From Corynebacterium marambiense (GTDB lineage Bacteria > Actinomycetota > Actinomycetes > Mycobacteriales > Mycobacteriaceae), in contig NZ_JAEIOT010000007.1 of the NCBI RefSeq assembly GCF_016342275.1, positions 496,001-560,000 of the forward strand: a stretch of 64,000 nucleotides of DNA, given 5' to 3'. Made by a program: the position numbers and the translations under genes. A model generated the notes under the pieces. That model did no database searches and was not told the DNA's origin. It was given only the letters and a program-made list of their open reading frames with translations. This document shows, in pieces, positions 18,376-28,276 of this stretch; positions within the stretch are counted from its first letter, which is position 1, and every line of letters begins with the position of its first letter.

Positions 18376-18879
18376 TCAGCGGTTTCGGGTGAGTTCCCCC
18401 GGTTCCAGCTCGTCGAGGAGCACGATCTCCCGGTCCCCCAGATCACGGGAGAGCGGGACGTCGACGGCGGCGAAGCGCGCCTCCTCGGTACAGGGGCCGT
18501 CCGTGCCCGGAAGGGTTCCGGCGACGAGCGCGAGCCGAACCTCGTTGTCGGTCTCGTCCACGACGGGTCGGACTCCGAAACACCGCGCGGTGCCCGTCAT
18601 CCCGGCGATCCGGATGGTCCGCTGATCGATGACCGCATGGTCCTCGATGCGGGCGATATGTTCGTCGCGCATCCTGTCGGACGCCCTGTCCACCGGATAC
18701 TCTGCGAGGGGCACCACACCGGTTCCCGCGTCATCGCCTTCGTCCGGGAGCTCCGCAGTTGAAGCGGTCGATGATGCGGGTCGTGCTGGATCGGTGTCAG
18801 CACCCTGCGGCGAGCATCCCGCGAGCATCGCGACAACCGCAACCGAAGCGAGAATCAGCGGGCGCATCAGTATCCTCAT
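18376..18879 (-). CDS. lipoprotein of unknown function
   Basis: The protein has 167 residues. The N-terminus is a lipoprotein signal (basic MRILMR, hydrophobic core, lipobox LAGC at about residues 17-20), followed by an acidic, Thr/Ser-rich linker and a domain with two cysteines (in ARCFGV and GPCTEE) that may form a disulfide. Its ATG overlaps the acyP stop (ATGA), so it is translationally coupled to acylphosphatase. It ends 25 bases before the smc start. No family recognised. Confidence 0.75.
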   Translation of the reverse strand: MRILMRPLILASVAVVAMLAGCSPQGADTDPARPASSTASTAELPDEGDDAGTGVVPLAEYPVDRASDRMRDEHIARIEDHAVIDQRTIRIAGMTGTARCFGVRPVVDETDNEVRLALVAGTLPGTDGPCTEEARFAAVDVPLSRDLGDREIVLLDELEPGELTRNR

Positions 18880-19169
18880 CGTTCGGTGAATCCCGATTCG
18901 CCCCGGGGCTCGGACCACTGGTCGATCACCTTGTCGACCCGCCCGGGGCGTCGGGTGGTGCTGGGCTGCTCGGCGAGCCGATCGAGGAGCGCGACGCACG
19001 CCCGCTCATCCCCTTCCGCGACGACGAGCACACGCCCGTCCGGATAGTTGGTCGCGGAACCGGCGAGCCCGAGTTCCTTCGCCTGGCAGCGGGTCCACCA
19101 ACGGAACCCGACCCCTTGGACGTGTCCGTGCACCCATGCCGTGAGCCTCGTCGTATCCCCTGCACCCAT
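18876..19169 (-). CDS. acyP: acylphosphatase
   Basis: At 97 residues this is the normal size of the family. It contains VQGVGFRWW with the catalytic arginine and GSATNYPDGRV with the catalytic asparagine. It hydrolyses acyl phosphates in the cytoplasm. The start at 19169 follows GGAGG by about ten bases; the longer upstream frame is not supported. It overlaps the downstream lipoprotein gene by four bases. Acylphosphatase near smc and mutM is common in corynebacteria. Confidence 0.95.
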   Translation of the reverse strand: MGAGDTTRLTAWVHGHVQGVGFRWWTRCQAKELGLAGSATNYPDGRVLVVAEGDERACVALLDRLAEQPSTTRRPGRVDKVIDQWSEPRGESGFTER

Positions 19170-19246
19170 CGTTACCAGTCCTCCGTGATCATCAGCGTGG
19201 TGAAGATCTGTCCTGCCGTTCACTGTACCGAGGAATAGACACGCGG

Positions 19247-19284
19247 AACGGGGCACCACCCGGCATACCGGATGGTGCCCCGTT
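19247..19284 (-). terminator. hairpin after the symporter gene
   Basis: A 12-bp perfect stem (AACGGGGCACCA at 19247-19258 with its complement at 19273-19284) lies just past the symporter stop. No T run is visible on the minus strand. Confidence 0.6.
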
Positions 19285-19301
19285 GACGGAGATCGCTGCG
19301 C

Positions 19302-20777
19302 CTACTTCACGCGGCGCGAGACCTCGTCGTAACGCTCATCACGCTGGAGGATGGCATCGGTGCCGTCCCAGCACTCCATGTTCTCCCAGCCACGGAGCTT
19401 GGGCAGATCGTCCCGGTGGAACACGGGATTGAGGCCCTTCGCCCGCTGCTCCGAGAAGTGCCTGAGCAGCGCGACGGCCACGCCACCCAGCGGGATGATG
19501 GCGATGAGGTTGGCTGTGGCCATCAGGCCGGAGAAGGTGTCGGCCAGTGCCCAGACGAGCGGGACGGAACCGAGCGCGCCCGCGAAGACGCAGAGAACCA
19601 CGAGGCCACGGAAACCGTTGAGGACCGACTTGGACCCGGTCAGGAACTCGATGTTGGCCTCGCCATAGTAGTAGTTGCCGATCACGGAAGAGAACGCGAG
19701 GAAAATGATGATCACGGTGAGGAAGTGGATTCCCCACGTGCCGACGCTGTCCGCGAGAGCGTTCTGCGTGAGTTCCATGCCACCGTGTCCCTCGCCGTAC
19801 TCGGGCTTGGACAGCAAGATGATGAACGCGGTGACGGAGCAGACGACGACGGTGTCGAAGTAGACACCCAGTGTCTGGATGAGGCCCTGCTTCGCCGGGT
19901 GCGAGACCGTTGCGGTCGCCGCAGCGTTAGGAACGGAACCCATACCGGCTTCGTTGGAGAACAGGCCCCGGCGGACGCCGTTCATGATGACGGTGCCGAT
20001 CGCGGCACCGGAGACCGACCGGAAGCCGAAGGCCTCGGCCCAGATGTTGCCGATCATCGCCGGAACCTCGCCGATGTGGATGAAGACCACGATGAATCCG
20101 ACGATGATGTAGGCCACCGCCATGATGGGAACGATGATCTGGGTGACGGCACCGATCCGCTGGATACCACCGAAGATCACGGCGGCGGTGACCAGAGCGA
20201 GGACGGCGCCGACGATGACCTTGACGACGGTCGGGTTGGACGCCTCGAAGGAGGTGCTCATCGACGCGGCGATGGAGTTCGACTGCACGGCGTTGAACAC
20301 GAAGCCATAGGTGAGGGTGATCAGCACCGCGAAGGTGACGGCCAACCAGCGCCAACCGAGCGCCTTGGTGATGTAGTAGGCGGGGCCACCACGGAACGAG
20401 TCCTTGTCCCGCACCTTGTACACCTGGGCGAGCGTTGACTCCACGAATGAGGTCGCACCGCCGATGACAGCGAGCATCCACATCCAGAACACCGCTCCGG
20501 GACCACCCACGGCGATGGCGATGGCGACACCGGCGACGTTGCCGGTACCGACACGGGACGCCGCCGAGACGGTGAACGCCTTGAAGGCCGAGATGTTCTT
20601 CTGCCCCTTCTCAGCGGGGGCCCGCTCGACGATCGAACGGAACATGTCCGGGATGAACCGCAGTTGGACCACGAGGGTGGTCCAACAGAAGTAGAGCCCC
20701 GCGCCGACGAGTAGAACGAGGACCAGTTGCCAGTATGTGTCGTTGAACTTGCCGATGAAGTTCTGAAGTTGTTCCAT
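19302..20777 (-). CDS. sodium:alanine/glycine symporter (AGCS family)
   Basis: The protein has 491 residues from the ATG at 20777, which gives the usual family N-terminus; ten further codons are open upstream. It has about ten or eleven membrane helices and family blocks such as SAASRVGTGNVAGVA, GGPGAVFWMW, SFRGGPAYYI and RRGLFSNEAGMGSVPNAAA, which line the sodium and substrate sites. It would take up a small neutral amino acid (alanine, glycine or perhaps glutamine; not resolvable here). No clear ribosome site was found. It lies 34 bases after mutM on the same strand. Confidence 0.92.
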   Translation of the reverse strand: MEQLQNFIGKFNDTYWQLVLVLLVGAGLYFCWTTLVVQLRFIPDMFRSIVERAPAEKGQKNISAFKAFTVSAASRVGTGNVAGVAIAIAVGGPGAVFWMWMLAVIGGATSFVESTLAQVYKVRDKDSFRGGPAYYITKALGWRWLAVTFAVLITLTYGFVFNAVQSNSIAASMSTSFEASNPTVVKVIVGAVLALVTAAVIFGGIQRIGAVTQIIVPIMAVAYIIVGFIVVFIHIGEVPAMIGNIWAEAFGFRSVSGAAIGTVIMNGVRRGLFSNEAGMGSVPNAAATATVSHPAKQGLIQTLGVYFDTVVVCSVTAFIILLSKPEYGEGHGGMELTQNALADSVGTWGIHFLTVIIIFLAFSSVIGNYYYGEANIEFLTGSKSVLNGFRGLVVLCVFAGALGSVPLVWALADTFSGLMATANLIAIIPLGGVAVALLRHFSEQRAKGLNPVFHRDDLPKLRGWENMECWDGTDAILQRDERYDEVSRRVK

Positions 20778-20811
20778 GCGGAGAAACGTTAACCTAAAAC
20801 TAGGCAAAAAG

Positions 20812-21693
20812 TCAGTATCTTCGTTGACAATTTCCGCAGAAATGACTGGACCGGTTCATGAACTGCTCACGAGTCACGGGAAAACCGCAGCGCACACAGT
20901 CCCTCCCGGTTCTACCGTAGACATTGAGCGAACGGTCAAAATATCCTGAGTCACCGTTCACGTTCACGTACAACGCATCGAACGAGGTTCCGCCCTGGGC
21001 GAGTGCGTCACGCATGACGTCGATACCCGCCCCCAACAGGTGTGTGATCCGCGTCACCGACATGCGTGAGGCGCGCTGCCGGGGATGGACCCGCGCCCGC
21101 CACAGCATCTCGTCGGCGTAGATGTTCCCGATCCCGGAGACGATCTCCTGGGCGAGCAGCAGTCGCTTGATCTCGGTGTCGCGGGTTTTCAGGGTTCGTG
21201 CCACGGTACCGAGATCGAGATCGGGTTCGAGCAGGTCCGGGGCGATGTGGGCGACCCGGAGCGGAACCCTCCTGGTATCTGGACCGGCGGTGGACCGGCC
21301 GTCGACGAGGGGGCCGGTGGACCAGTAGCCGAAGGTCCGCTGGTCCACGAACCAGACTTCCCGGCCGTCATCGAGGACGGCGAACGCCCGCCGATGTCGC
21401 AGGTTCGGGTCTCGTTCCCCCGCCCCGGGATCCTTGATCAGCATCTGTCCGCTCATGCCGAGGTGCACGAGAAGCGCGTCGTCCCCCGGGGCGAGGACCA
21501 ACCAGAGGAACTTGCCGCGGCGTTCGACGGAGGAGACAAGTCGGTCTTTGAGGGCTGCGGAGACCTCTCCCTGCCCGCCGGCGTTGTTGCGTGCCGCTCG
21601 GGGATGAAGCACCTCAGCCCGGTCGATACGCGCCCCGGTGATTAGGTTTGCGAGGCCCGATCGGACGGTCTCTACCTCAGGGAGTTCAGGCAT
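20812..21693 (-). CDS. mutM: formamidopyrimidine-DNA glycosylase
   Basis: The protein has 293 residues, beginning MPELPEVETV with the catalytic Pro2 and Glu3. It also has the helix-two-turn-helix segment (GIGNIYADEMLW) and a C-terminal zinc finger with CVRC and CGNC around MNRSSHFC. It removes oxidised purines such as 8-oxoguanine. It lies nine bases downstream of rnc in a sepIVA-DUF177-rnc-mutM run, a conserved actinobacterial order. Confidence 0.97.
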   Translation of the reverse strand: MPELPEVETVRSGLANLITGARIDRAEVLHPRAARNNAGGQGEVSAALKDRLVSSVERRGKFLWLVLAPGDDALLVHLGMSGQMLIKDPGAGERDPNLRHRRAFAVLDDGREVWFVDQRTFGYWSTGPLVDGRSTAGPDTRRVPLRVAHIAPDLLEPDLDLGTVARTLKTRDTEIKRLLLAQEIVSGIGNIYADEMLWRARVHPRQRASRMSVTRITHLLGAGIDVMRDALAQGGTSFDALYVNVNGDSGYFDRSLNVYGRTGRDCVRCGFPVTREQFMNRSSHFCGNCQRRY

Positions 21694-21702
21694 GGACGGT
21701 CG

Positions 21703-22503
21703 TCAGGACCGGTTCCGGCCGGAGGCGGCCTCCCGGGCGATGGTCTCGGGGGAATCGGGCCCGAAGTCGAGCTCGTCGCGCAGTCGCGCGTACGCGATCG
21801 CCGCGGCGTCCTGTTCGGCGGTTTTCTTGCTTGTTCCGTGTCCCGCGCCCAGGTCCCGGCCCGCGACGGTGATCCGCGCGGTGAACTGACGATCGTGATC
21901 CGGCCCTTCGGAGGTGACGGAATACTCCGCCATCGGGAGCTTCCGCTCCGCGAGTCGTTCCTGCAGGGACGTCTTCCAGTCGTTGTGCACGCCGGTGGCC
22001 GCGGCCGTCTCGATGAGGTGGGAGAACAGCCGAAGTACCACGGAGCGAGCCACCTCGAAGCCGTGTTCGAGGTAGATCGCTCCCAGCAGCGCTTCGGTGG
22101 TGTCCGCGAGGATCGAGTCCTTGTCGTCGCCACCGCTGGCCCGCTCTCCCTTGCCAAGGAGGATGAATCGACCGAGGCCGATGTCTCGGGCGACTTCAGC
22201 GAGTCCGTACCGGCTCACGATGGAGGCGCGCATCTTGGAGATGTCGCTCTCCGACCTCGTCGGGTGCAGTTGGTAGAGCTTGTCCGCGACGGAGAGACCG
22301 AGTACGGAATCGCCCAGGAATTCGAGGCGTTCATTGTTGGGAAGATGCCCGTTCTCGTTGGCGAACGAACGGTGTGTCAGCGCGAGCCGGAGCAGATCTT
22401 CGGGGAGTTCGACCCCGAAGCTGGCCAGCAGGGGCGCATGGTCGACGGCACCGAAAGACTTCTGGAGTGCCTCTATTCCGGTGAGCCGTTTGCGGGGGCT
22501 CAC
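21703..22503 (-). CDS. rnc: ribonuclease III
   Basis: The protein has 266 residues from GTG at 22503, which overlaps the stop of the DUF177 gene (GTGA) and has GGAGAA seven bases upstream. The RNase III signature NERLEFLGDSVL and the second acidic cluster DTTEALLGAIYLE are present, followed by a C-terminal double-stranded RNA-binding domain ending KKTAEQDAAAIAY. It processes rRNA precursors and other double-stranded RNA. Coupled translation with the DUF177 protein is common. Confidence 0.97.
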   Translation of the reverse strand: MSPRKRLTGIEALQKSFGAVDHAPLLASFGVELPEDLLRLALTHRSFANENGHLPNNERLEFLGDSVLGLSVADKLYQLHPTRSESDISKMRASIVSRYGLAEVARDIGLGRFILLGKGERASGGDDKDSILADTTEALLGAIYLEHGFEVARSVVLRLFSHLIETAAATGVHNDWKTSLQERLAERKLPMAEYSVTSEGPDHDRQFTARITVAGRDLGAGHGTSKKTAEQDAAAIAYARLRDELDFGPDSPETIAREAASGRNRS

Positions 22504-23036
22504 CGGAACTTCTCCAGGCCTGCCCAGCGGGGGTCCGGAAGATTCTTCTCGTCCTCCCCCGATACACCGTCGGGTTCCGGGGTGTGCTCGGAGTCGCATT
22601 CACCGATCCCGAAGTAGTCGCAGGTCGGAGAGAAGGGCAGGTTCAGTCCGACGACGTCGGTCAGCGCCTGTTGGATGTCGAGTTCCGTTCCCTCGATCCG
22701 CGGGGGGTTCTCATCCGCGTCATCGTCCGCGGCGTCGCCGCTGACAAAATCGTCGGAGGCGGCGAACACCTCGTTAACGTGGAAGGAGTGCTCGACATCC
22801 AGGGGGCGGAGGCAGCGAGCGCATTCACCCATGAGTGGGGCGGTGACGGTGGCGTCGACGAGGACGGCGTCACCGAGCGGTGAGAGGAAGGCATCGACGG
22901 TGACGTCGGCGCCTTCGTCGATAGCGACCAGCGGGAGCCCGATCCGTAGCGGACTGGGGCCGGTCTGGGTGCGCTGGGTTGGTGTGGCCGAGGAGCGCAG
23001 CAGGGCTGCGACATCAAATACAAATGGTGAGTTCAT
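22500..23036 (-). CDS. DUF177 (YceD-like) protein, 23S rRNA accumulation factor family
   Basis: The protein has 178 residues. The family core GECARCLRPL and later Cys residues (SPTCDYFGIGEC), plus the closing DPRWAGLEKFR, identify YceD/DUF177. Family members are linked to 23S rRNA accumulation in bacteria and plants. An acidic insertion lies at about residues 100-115. The stop overlaps the rnc start. In many actinobacteria rpmF follows; here rnc does instead. Confidence 0.9.
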   Translation of the reverse strand: MNSPFVFDVAALLRSSATPTQRTQTGPSPLRIGLPLVAIDEGADVTVDAFLSPLGDAVLVDATVTAPLMGECARCLRPLDVEHSFHVNEVFAASDDFVSGDAADDDADENPPRIEGTELDIQQALTDVVGLNLPFSPTCDYFGIGECDSEHTPEPDGVSGEDEKNLPDPRWAGLEKFR

Positions 23037-23108
23037 GACGTCCCACAGCCTACCCTCTGAGCGGGTAACCGCCCAGATGCCGCAGACCGGGACCCCACCG
23101 GACGGGGA

Positions 23109-23882
23109 CTACTCCACGTAGCCGCGTGCGGAGTAGCGGGTACCGCGCTCGGGACGCTCGGGGCGGTCCCGGTGTCCGGAGCGGTCACCATGGCCGACAG
23201 CACCGGCGCCTCGGCGGAGTGCGGCACGGTCCTTGGACACGCTCCGCAGGGTCGCGGACAGCGATTCCTCGAACTCGGCGAGCTTCGTGTCGACGAAGGC
23301 ATCACACTCGCTGCGCAGCCGGTTGGAGTCGGCGTGCGCGGAGTCGATGATCCGGTGAGCCTCTTCGTTCGCCCGGCGGACCACCTCGGAGTCGCTGACC
23401 AGGCGGTGCTGTTCCGCGAGGCCCTCGTCGACGCTGCGCTGGTACGTCTCGTTTCCTTTGGCCACGAGACGTTCCGCCTCGGCATTGGCGCGGTCGACAG
23501 TCGCTTCCGCCTCGCGTTGCGCATCGCTCACTAGGCGCTCGGCTTCCTCCTCGGCGCGGGCGACAAGGAGGTTTGCGTGGTTCTCCGCGTCGGCGACCAT
23601 GGCATCGGCGTCCGTGCGTGCCGTGGAGACGAGCGCGGAGGCTTCATTCTCCGCTTCGGTGACCAGGAACTCTGCCTGCTCTTCGGCACCGCGGATCAGC
23701 TCATCACGCTTGTCCAGGACATCCTGGGCGTCGTCGACCTCCTGCGGCAGGGCCTCACGCAGGTCGTCGAGGAGCCGGAGCACCTCCGTCCGGGGCACGA
23801 GACAGTTCGAGGACATCGGCACGCCGTAAGCCTGCTCCACGGTGGCGTTGAGCTCGTCAAGGGATTCAAATACGCGGTACAT
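23109..23882 (-). CDS. sepIVA: DivIVA-like coiled-coil septal protein SepIVA
   Basis: The protein has 257 residues starting MYRVFESLDELN. The first 60 residues contain GVPMSSNCLVPR and are followed by DDAQDVLDKRDEL, a pattern I recall from mycobacterial SepIVA (Rv2927c). The rest is long Ala/Glu/Arg coiled coil with heptad character, then KLAEFEESLSATLRSV and a basic tail. In mycobacteria SepIVA is needed for septation and polar growth. Position upstream of DUF177-rnc is also the mycobacterial one. A TACCGT seven bases before the ATG suggests a leaderless transcript. A longer upstream frame exists but runs into the gdhA terminator. Confidence 0.85.
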   Translation of the reverse strand: MYRVFESLDELNATVEQAYGVPMSSNCLVPRTEVLRLLDDLREALPQEVDDAQDVLDKRDELIRGAEEQAEFLVTEAENEASALVSTARTDADAMVADAENHANLLVARAEEEAERLVSDAQREAEATVDRANAEAERLVAKGNETYQRSVDEGLAEQHRLVSDSEVVRRANEEAHRIIDSAHADSNRLRSECDAFVDTKLAEFEESLSATLRSVSKDRAALRRGAGAVGHGDRSGHRDRPERPERGTRYSARGYVE

Positions 23883-23960
23883 GCCCCTTACGGTACCCAA
23901 CAATCGTCGCCGTGGCGTGAGGACACAGTACGAATTCTGCAGCCCGGACAGTCGCAGACG

Positions 23961-24024
23961 CACGACGACCCTGTTCCCGGGTCTTCCCACCATCACTGGC
24001 GGGTCGGGGAACAGGGTCGTCGTG
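23961..24024 (-). terminator. long hairpin after gdhA
   Basis: A perfect 18-bp stem (23961-23978 with 24007-24024) and an inner region of further pairing lie about 37 bases past the gdhA stop. No T run follows, but the stem is strong. Confidence 0.7.
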
Positions 24025-24060
24025 GTGATCACGCGCGTGATCTTGACGGAGGGCCGTGGA

Positions 24061-25434
<1,374 letters not shown>

Positions 25435-25547
25435 TTACGACAGGGGACGGGCGGTGCCGTCCCAAAACCGGCGTCCCCCGTCCCACGCTGGGGCGGGTCG
25501 GGGCTATCCGGGACCCCGTGGGCCGCGGTGCTGCGACGGGGTTTACT

Positions 25548-25561
25548 CCAGTCTTGACTGG
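25548..25561. promoter_or_regulatory. perfect palindrome upstream of gdhA
   Basis: CCAGTCTTGACTGG is a perfect 14-base inverted repeat about 145 bases before the gdhA start. It may be a regulator site. I cannot assign it to a known factor. Confidence 0.4.
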
Positions 25562-25579
25562 CAATACCTGTCATGCAAC

Positions 25580-26644
25580 TCAAAATTGTGTGTCATAGAT
25601 CACAGCTTCCCTGTTATGTGGCACACCCTGCAGTTTTCCGAGGTTCGTCTGTAACACGACGGTCCCAATTCCGGTCCCAAGTGGCACCGGACCGCACGAA
25701 ATCTCCCCCTCCCCACCCCCGGCCTGCCAATCGACCAACAGGTATTTGACGAGAGCCACCACGGTGGGGTTGTACGGCATGAGCATGTGCCCGCCGAGAT
25801 TCTCCGGACAAAGGTCCTGCAGCACGATGTTCCGTACCCGCTCCCCATGGATCGGCTGCAGGTCTGACCGCCACATCATCTCATCGAACCGCGTGGACAC
25901 CGTCACATACGCGGGACCGGGGACCGTCTCCCCCGCAGCGTTGAAATCCATCAGGAACCGCGAGCCGACGAGGAGATCCTGCAGCGACGGGGAGAACACT
26001 GCATCCCGGAAGGGCTGCGGGACCGTTTGTACCAGACCAGTCAGGCCGTCCGGCCCACCACCACGGGTGGGAGAAGCCAGTCCGATCCAGGTCGCGGTGT
26101 ATTTGCCGCCGTCAATGACGTTCGTCCAGTAACGCGCGACGGTCGCCCCCTGCGAGAACCCGATCAGAGACACCTCCCGGGCGCCGGAGGATCGGAGCGC
26201 TGCGGTGACCGTGGCATCCAGCTCGGCCGCCGACTCCGCGATCGTCCGCCACCCGAACCCATCATCCGGCCCCGGGCCACGTCCATAATCCATGCCGTAG
26301 ACGCACCACCCGTCATCGGCCAGTTCCGCACCGAGCAACGAATAGTCCGCGTAGAGCGTCGAGTCCGTACCGTGGACGAGGACGACGGCCCGTTCCCGCC
26401 CCGGGGACACCCGGCACCCGGGGTCATTGACGCCCTCCGGCACCAGCGGCGGATAACCCATCGTCCGTTCCACCACCCGGGCTCCGGCGAGATCCATGTT
26501 CCGTGGCCCGGTGACTCCGTTACCGCCGAAGGACGCTGCGGGCGCCACCGCGCTTCCGACTACTCCACCCACTACACTGACTACACCGGCGATCAGTGCC
26601 GCGGTGGCCATCCTTGACCCGGTTGACCCCCATCTGATTCCCAT
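25580..26644 (-). CDS. secreted alpha/beta-hydrolase, lipase/esterase
   Basis: The protein has 354 residues from ATG at 26644, which begins a signal peptide (basic start, hydrophobic stretch to about residue 40, Ala-rich cleavage region). The catalytic serine is in GFSQG, the oxyanion loop is VVLVHGTDS, and GGHMLMPYNP near the C-terminus supplies the likely histidine. Two cysteines (NDPGCRVS and DDGWCVYG) and a later pair (DLCPEN, ISCGP) could form disulfides. It resembles actinobacterial class-2 triacylglycerol lipases. Substrate unknown. It is divergent from the glycerate kinase gene. Confidence 0.85.
   Translation of the reverse strand: MGIRWGSTGSRMATAALIAGVVSVVGGVVGSAVAPAASFGGNGVTGPRNMDLAGARVVERTMGYPPLVPEGVNDPGCRVSPGRERAVVLVHGTDSTLYADYSLLGAELADDGWCVYGMDYGRGPGPDDGFGWRTIAESAAELDATVTAALRSSGAREVSLIGFSQGATVARYWTNVIDGGKYTATWIGLASPTRGGGPDGLTGLVQTVPQPFRDAVFSPSLQDLLVGSRFLMDFNAAGETVPGPAYVTVSTRFDEMMWRSDLQPIHGERVRNIVLQDLCPENLGGHMLMPYNPTVVALVKYLLVDWQAGGGEGEISCGPVPLGTGIGTVVLQTNLGKLQGVPHNREAVIYDTQF
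25589..25604. promoter_or_regulatory. GlxR (CRP-type) binding site
   Basis: TGTGTCATAGATCACA matches the GlxR consensus TGTGA-N2-TA-N2-TCACA at all but one specified position. It lies about 185 bases upstream of gdhA and within the last codons of the lipase gene, so it most plausibly serves gdhA. Confidence 0.7.
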
Positions 26645-26704
26645 AGCCCCACAGTAGCGTCCGGATACGCCGGACCGGACTGATCCGAAGAGGTAGACAA
26701 CGTC

Positions 26705-27877
26705 GTGACCGCACCGAACACACCTGACGCCAGAACCTCGGGCCCCACCGTGGTCCTCGCACCCGACTCCTTCAAGGGCACTGCAACCGGGCCCCAGGCC
26801 GCAGAATGGATCGGCGCCGGATTCACCGAGGTCTGTCCCGACGCCGAGATCATCCTCGTTCCGATGGCCGACGGAGGTGAGGGCACCGCATCCTGCTTCA
26901 GCGGCGAGGTGTGCACGCTCCCGACGGTCACCGCCGCCGGTCGGCTCACCGAGGCCTCCTACGTCTTCGACGCCACCGGCGGCGGAACGGGCGTCCCGCA
27001 GGCCTACATCGACGTCGCCGCCGCATCCGGGCTTCCCGCGGTCGCCGACACACCGGTCCCCGGAACCGGTGACACCTTCGGAACGGGAGTTCTCATCGCG
27101 GATGCGGTCTCCCGCGGCGCGGCCCACATCGTCCTCGGGCTCGGTGGGTCCGCGACCGTCGACGGCGGAACGGGAATTCTCATCGCCCTCGGAGCACAGC
27201 CCCTCGACGCCACGGGACGGGCGCTGCCTCAGGGGGGCGAGCACCTAGCGGAGCTGGCGGACATCGACACCGCGCAGCTGAACGTGCGGGCCGCGGCTGC
27301 CGAATGGACCCTCCTCGCCGATGTCACCGCCCCCGTCACCGGCGCCGAGGGAGCCGCCGCGGTCTTCGGCCCGCAGAAAGGCGCGGATCCGGAGCTGATC
27401 AGACGCCTGGACGCCGGGCTGGACCACTTCTGTTCCTTCGCCGGGATCGACCCGCGCACACCCGGCTACGGCGCCTCAGGGGCAGTGCCCGTGGGCCTGC
27501 ACTGGCTGAGTTCCGTCGTCACCGGCGGGGCACCACGCCTCCACCTGCGACCGGGGGCGCGCACCGTCGCAGAGGCGGTCGGGTTGCCCAACTTCGCAGC
27601 CGACGCCGATCTCGTCGTGACCGGCGAGGGCAGAGTCGACGGACAGAGTTTCACCGGGAAGGTCGTGGGCACTGTTCTCGACATCGCGCGCACAGCCGGG
27701 GTCCCGGCTGCTGTCGTCGCCGGGGAGATCCGGACAGAACTACCCGACGGGGTGATCGGCATCGAGCTCAGTCCACGCGGCGACGCCGCTGCTCCGCACC
27801 GGACCGAGACCCAGCTGCGTGAGGCCGGGCGGCGCTTGGCGGAACGTCACCTCGAAACCTGCACCGCCCAGGGATAG
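26705..27877 (+). CDS. glxK: glycerate kinase (GarK/GlxK family)
   Basis: The protein has 390 residues from GTG at 26705. Family blocks APDSFKGTATG, MADGGEGTA, LGLGGSATVDGGTG and VTGEGRVDGQSFTGKV are all present. The enzyme phosphorylates glycerate using ATP. The N-terminus is about 12 residues longer than usual; no closer start was obvious. The last 31 bases overlap the opposite-strand gene that follows. The gene symbol follows the family and substrate stereochemistry is not resolved. Confidence 0.92.
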   Translation: MTAPNTPDARTSGPTVVLAPDSFKGTATGPQAAEWIGAGFTEVCPDAEIILVPMADGGEGTASCFSGEVCTLPTVTAAGRLTEASYVFDATGGGTGVPQAYIDVAAASGLPAVADTPVPGTGDTFGTGVLIADAVSRGAAHIVLGLGGSATVDGGTGILIALGAQPLDATGRALPQGGEHLAELADIDTAQLNVRAAAAEWTLLADVTAPVTGAEGAAAVFGPQKGADPELIRRLDAGLDHFCSFAGIDPRTPGYGASGAVPVGLHWLSSVVTGGAPRLHLRPGARTVAEAVGLPNFAADADLVVTGEGRVDGQSFTGKVVGTVLDIARTAGVPAAVVAGEIRTELPDGVIGIELSPRGDAAAPHRTETQLREAGRRLAERHLETCTAQG

Positions 27878-28245
27878 GTCGCGGGCAGTTCATACAGAGC
27901 CTCCTGTTCCAGCAGCACTCGATCCCGCGGCAGAACCGCGGGCGGCGTCAACAGCCGGGACAGCGTCATCGCCAGCTGGTTCACGGATCCGCGAACCCCG
28001 GCCAACTCGATCCGGTAGCGGCACACCGAGGCATCGGCCATCTCGACGTCCGCATGTTCCACACGGTAGATCCTCCGGAGTTCCACCTCCAGATCCGGAT
28101 TCACGCGCGGGGACGCATCGAAGACGACGTCGGCGGCCTCGATGTCACCGGCCTCGACGAGTTCGTCGGTCGCACGGCTGAAGCGCTCGGACAAGCCTGC
28201 GGCCTCGATGTCGGGAACCAGGCAATCAAAAACTATCGTGGGCAT
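27847..28245 (-). CDS. small protein of unknown function
   Basis: The protein has 132 residues. It begins MPTIVFDCLVPDIEAAG and has no signal peptide or membrane helix. I do not recognise a family. It converges on and overlaps the glycerate kinase gene by 31 bases at the 3' ends, and it starts 31 bases from the divergent DUF4921 gene. The well-formed codon use and clean start make it likely real. Confidence 0.65.
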   Translation of the reverse strand: MPTIVFDCLVPDIEAAGLSERFSRATDELVEAGDIEAADVVFDASPRVNPDLEVELRRIYRVEHADVEMADASVCRYRIELAGVRGSVNQLAMTLSRLLTPPAVLPRDRVLLEQEALYELPATYPWAVQVSR

Positions 28246-28276
28246 GCCGCCACACTAGCGAATAATCTGGAGAATT

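Noticed and set aside
20781..20800. TTAGGTTAACG before the symporter gene, resembling half of an iron box
   Set aside because: Only the first eight consensus positions match and there is no second half.
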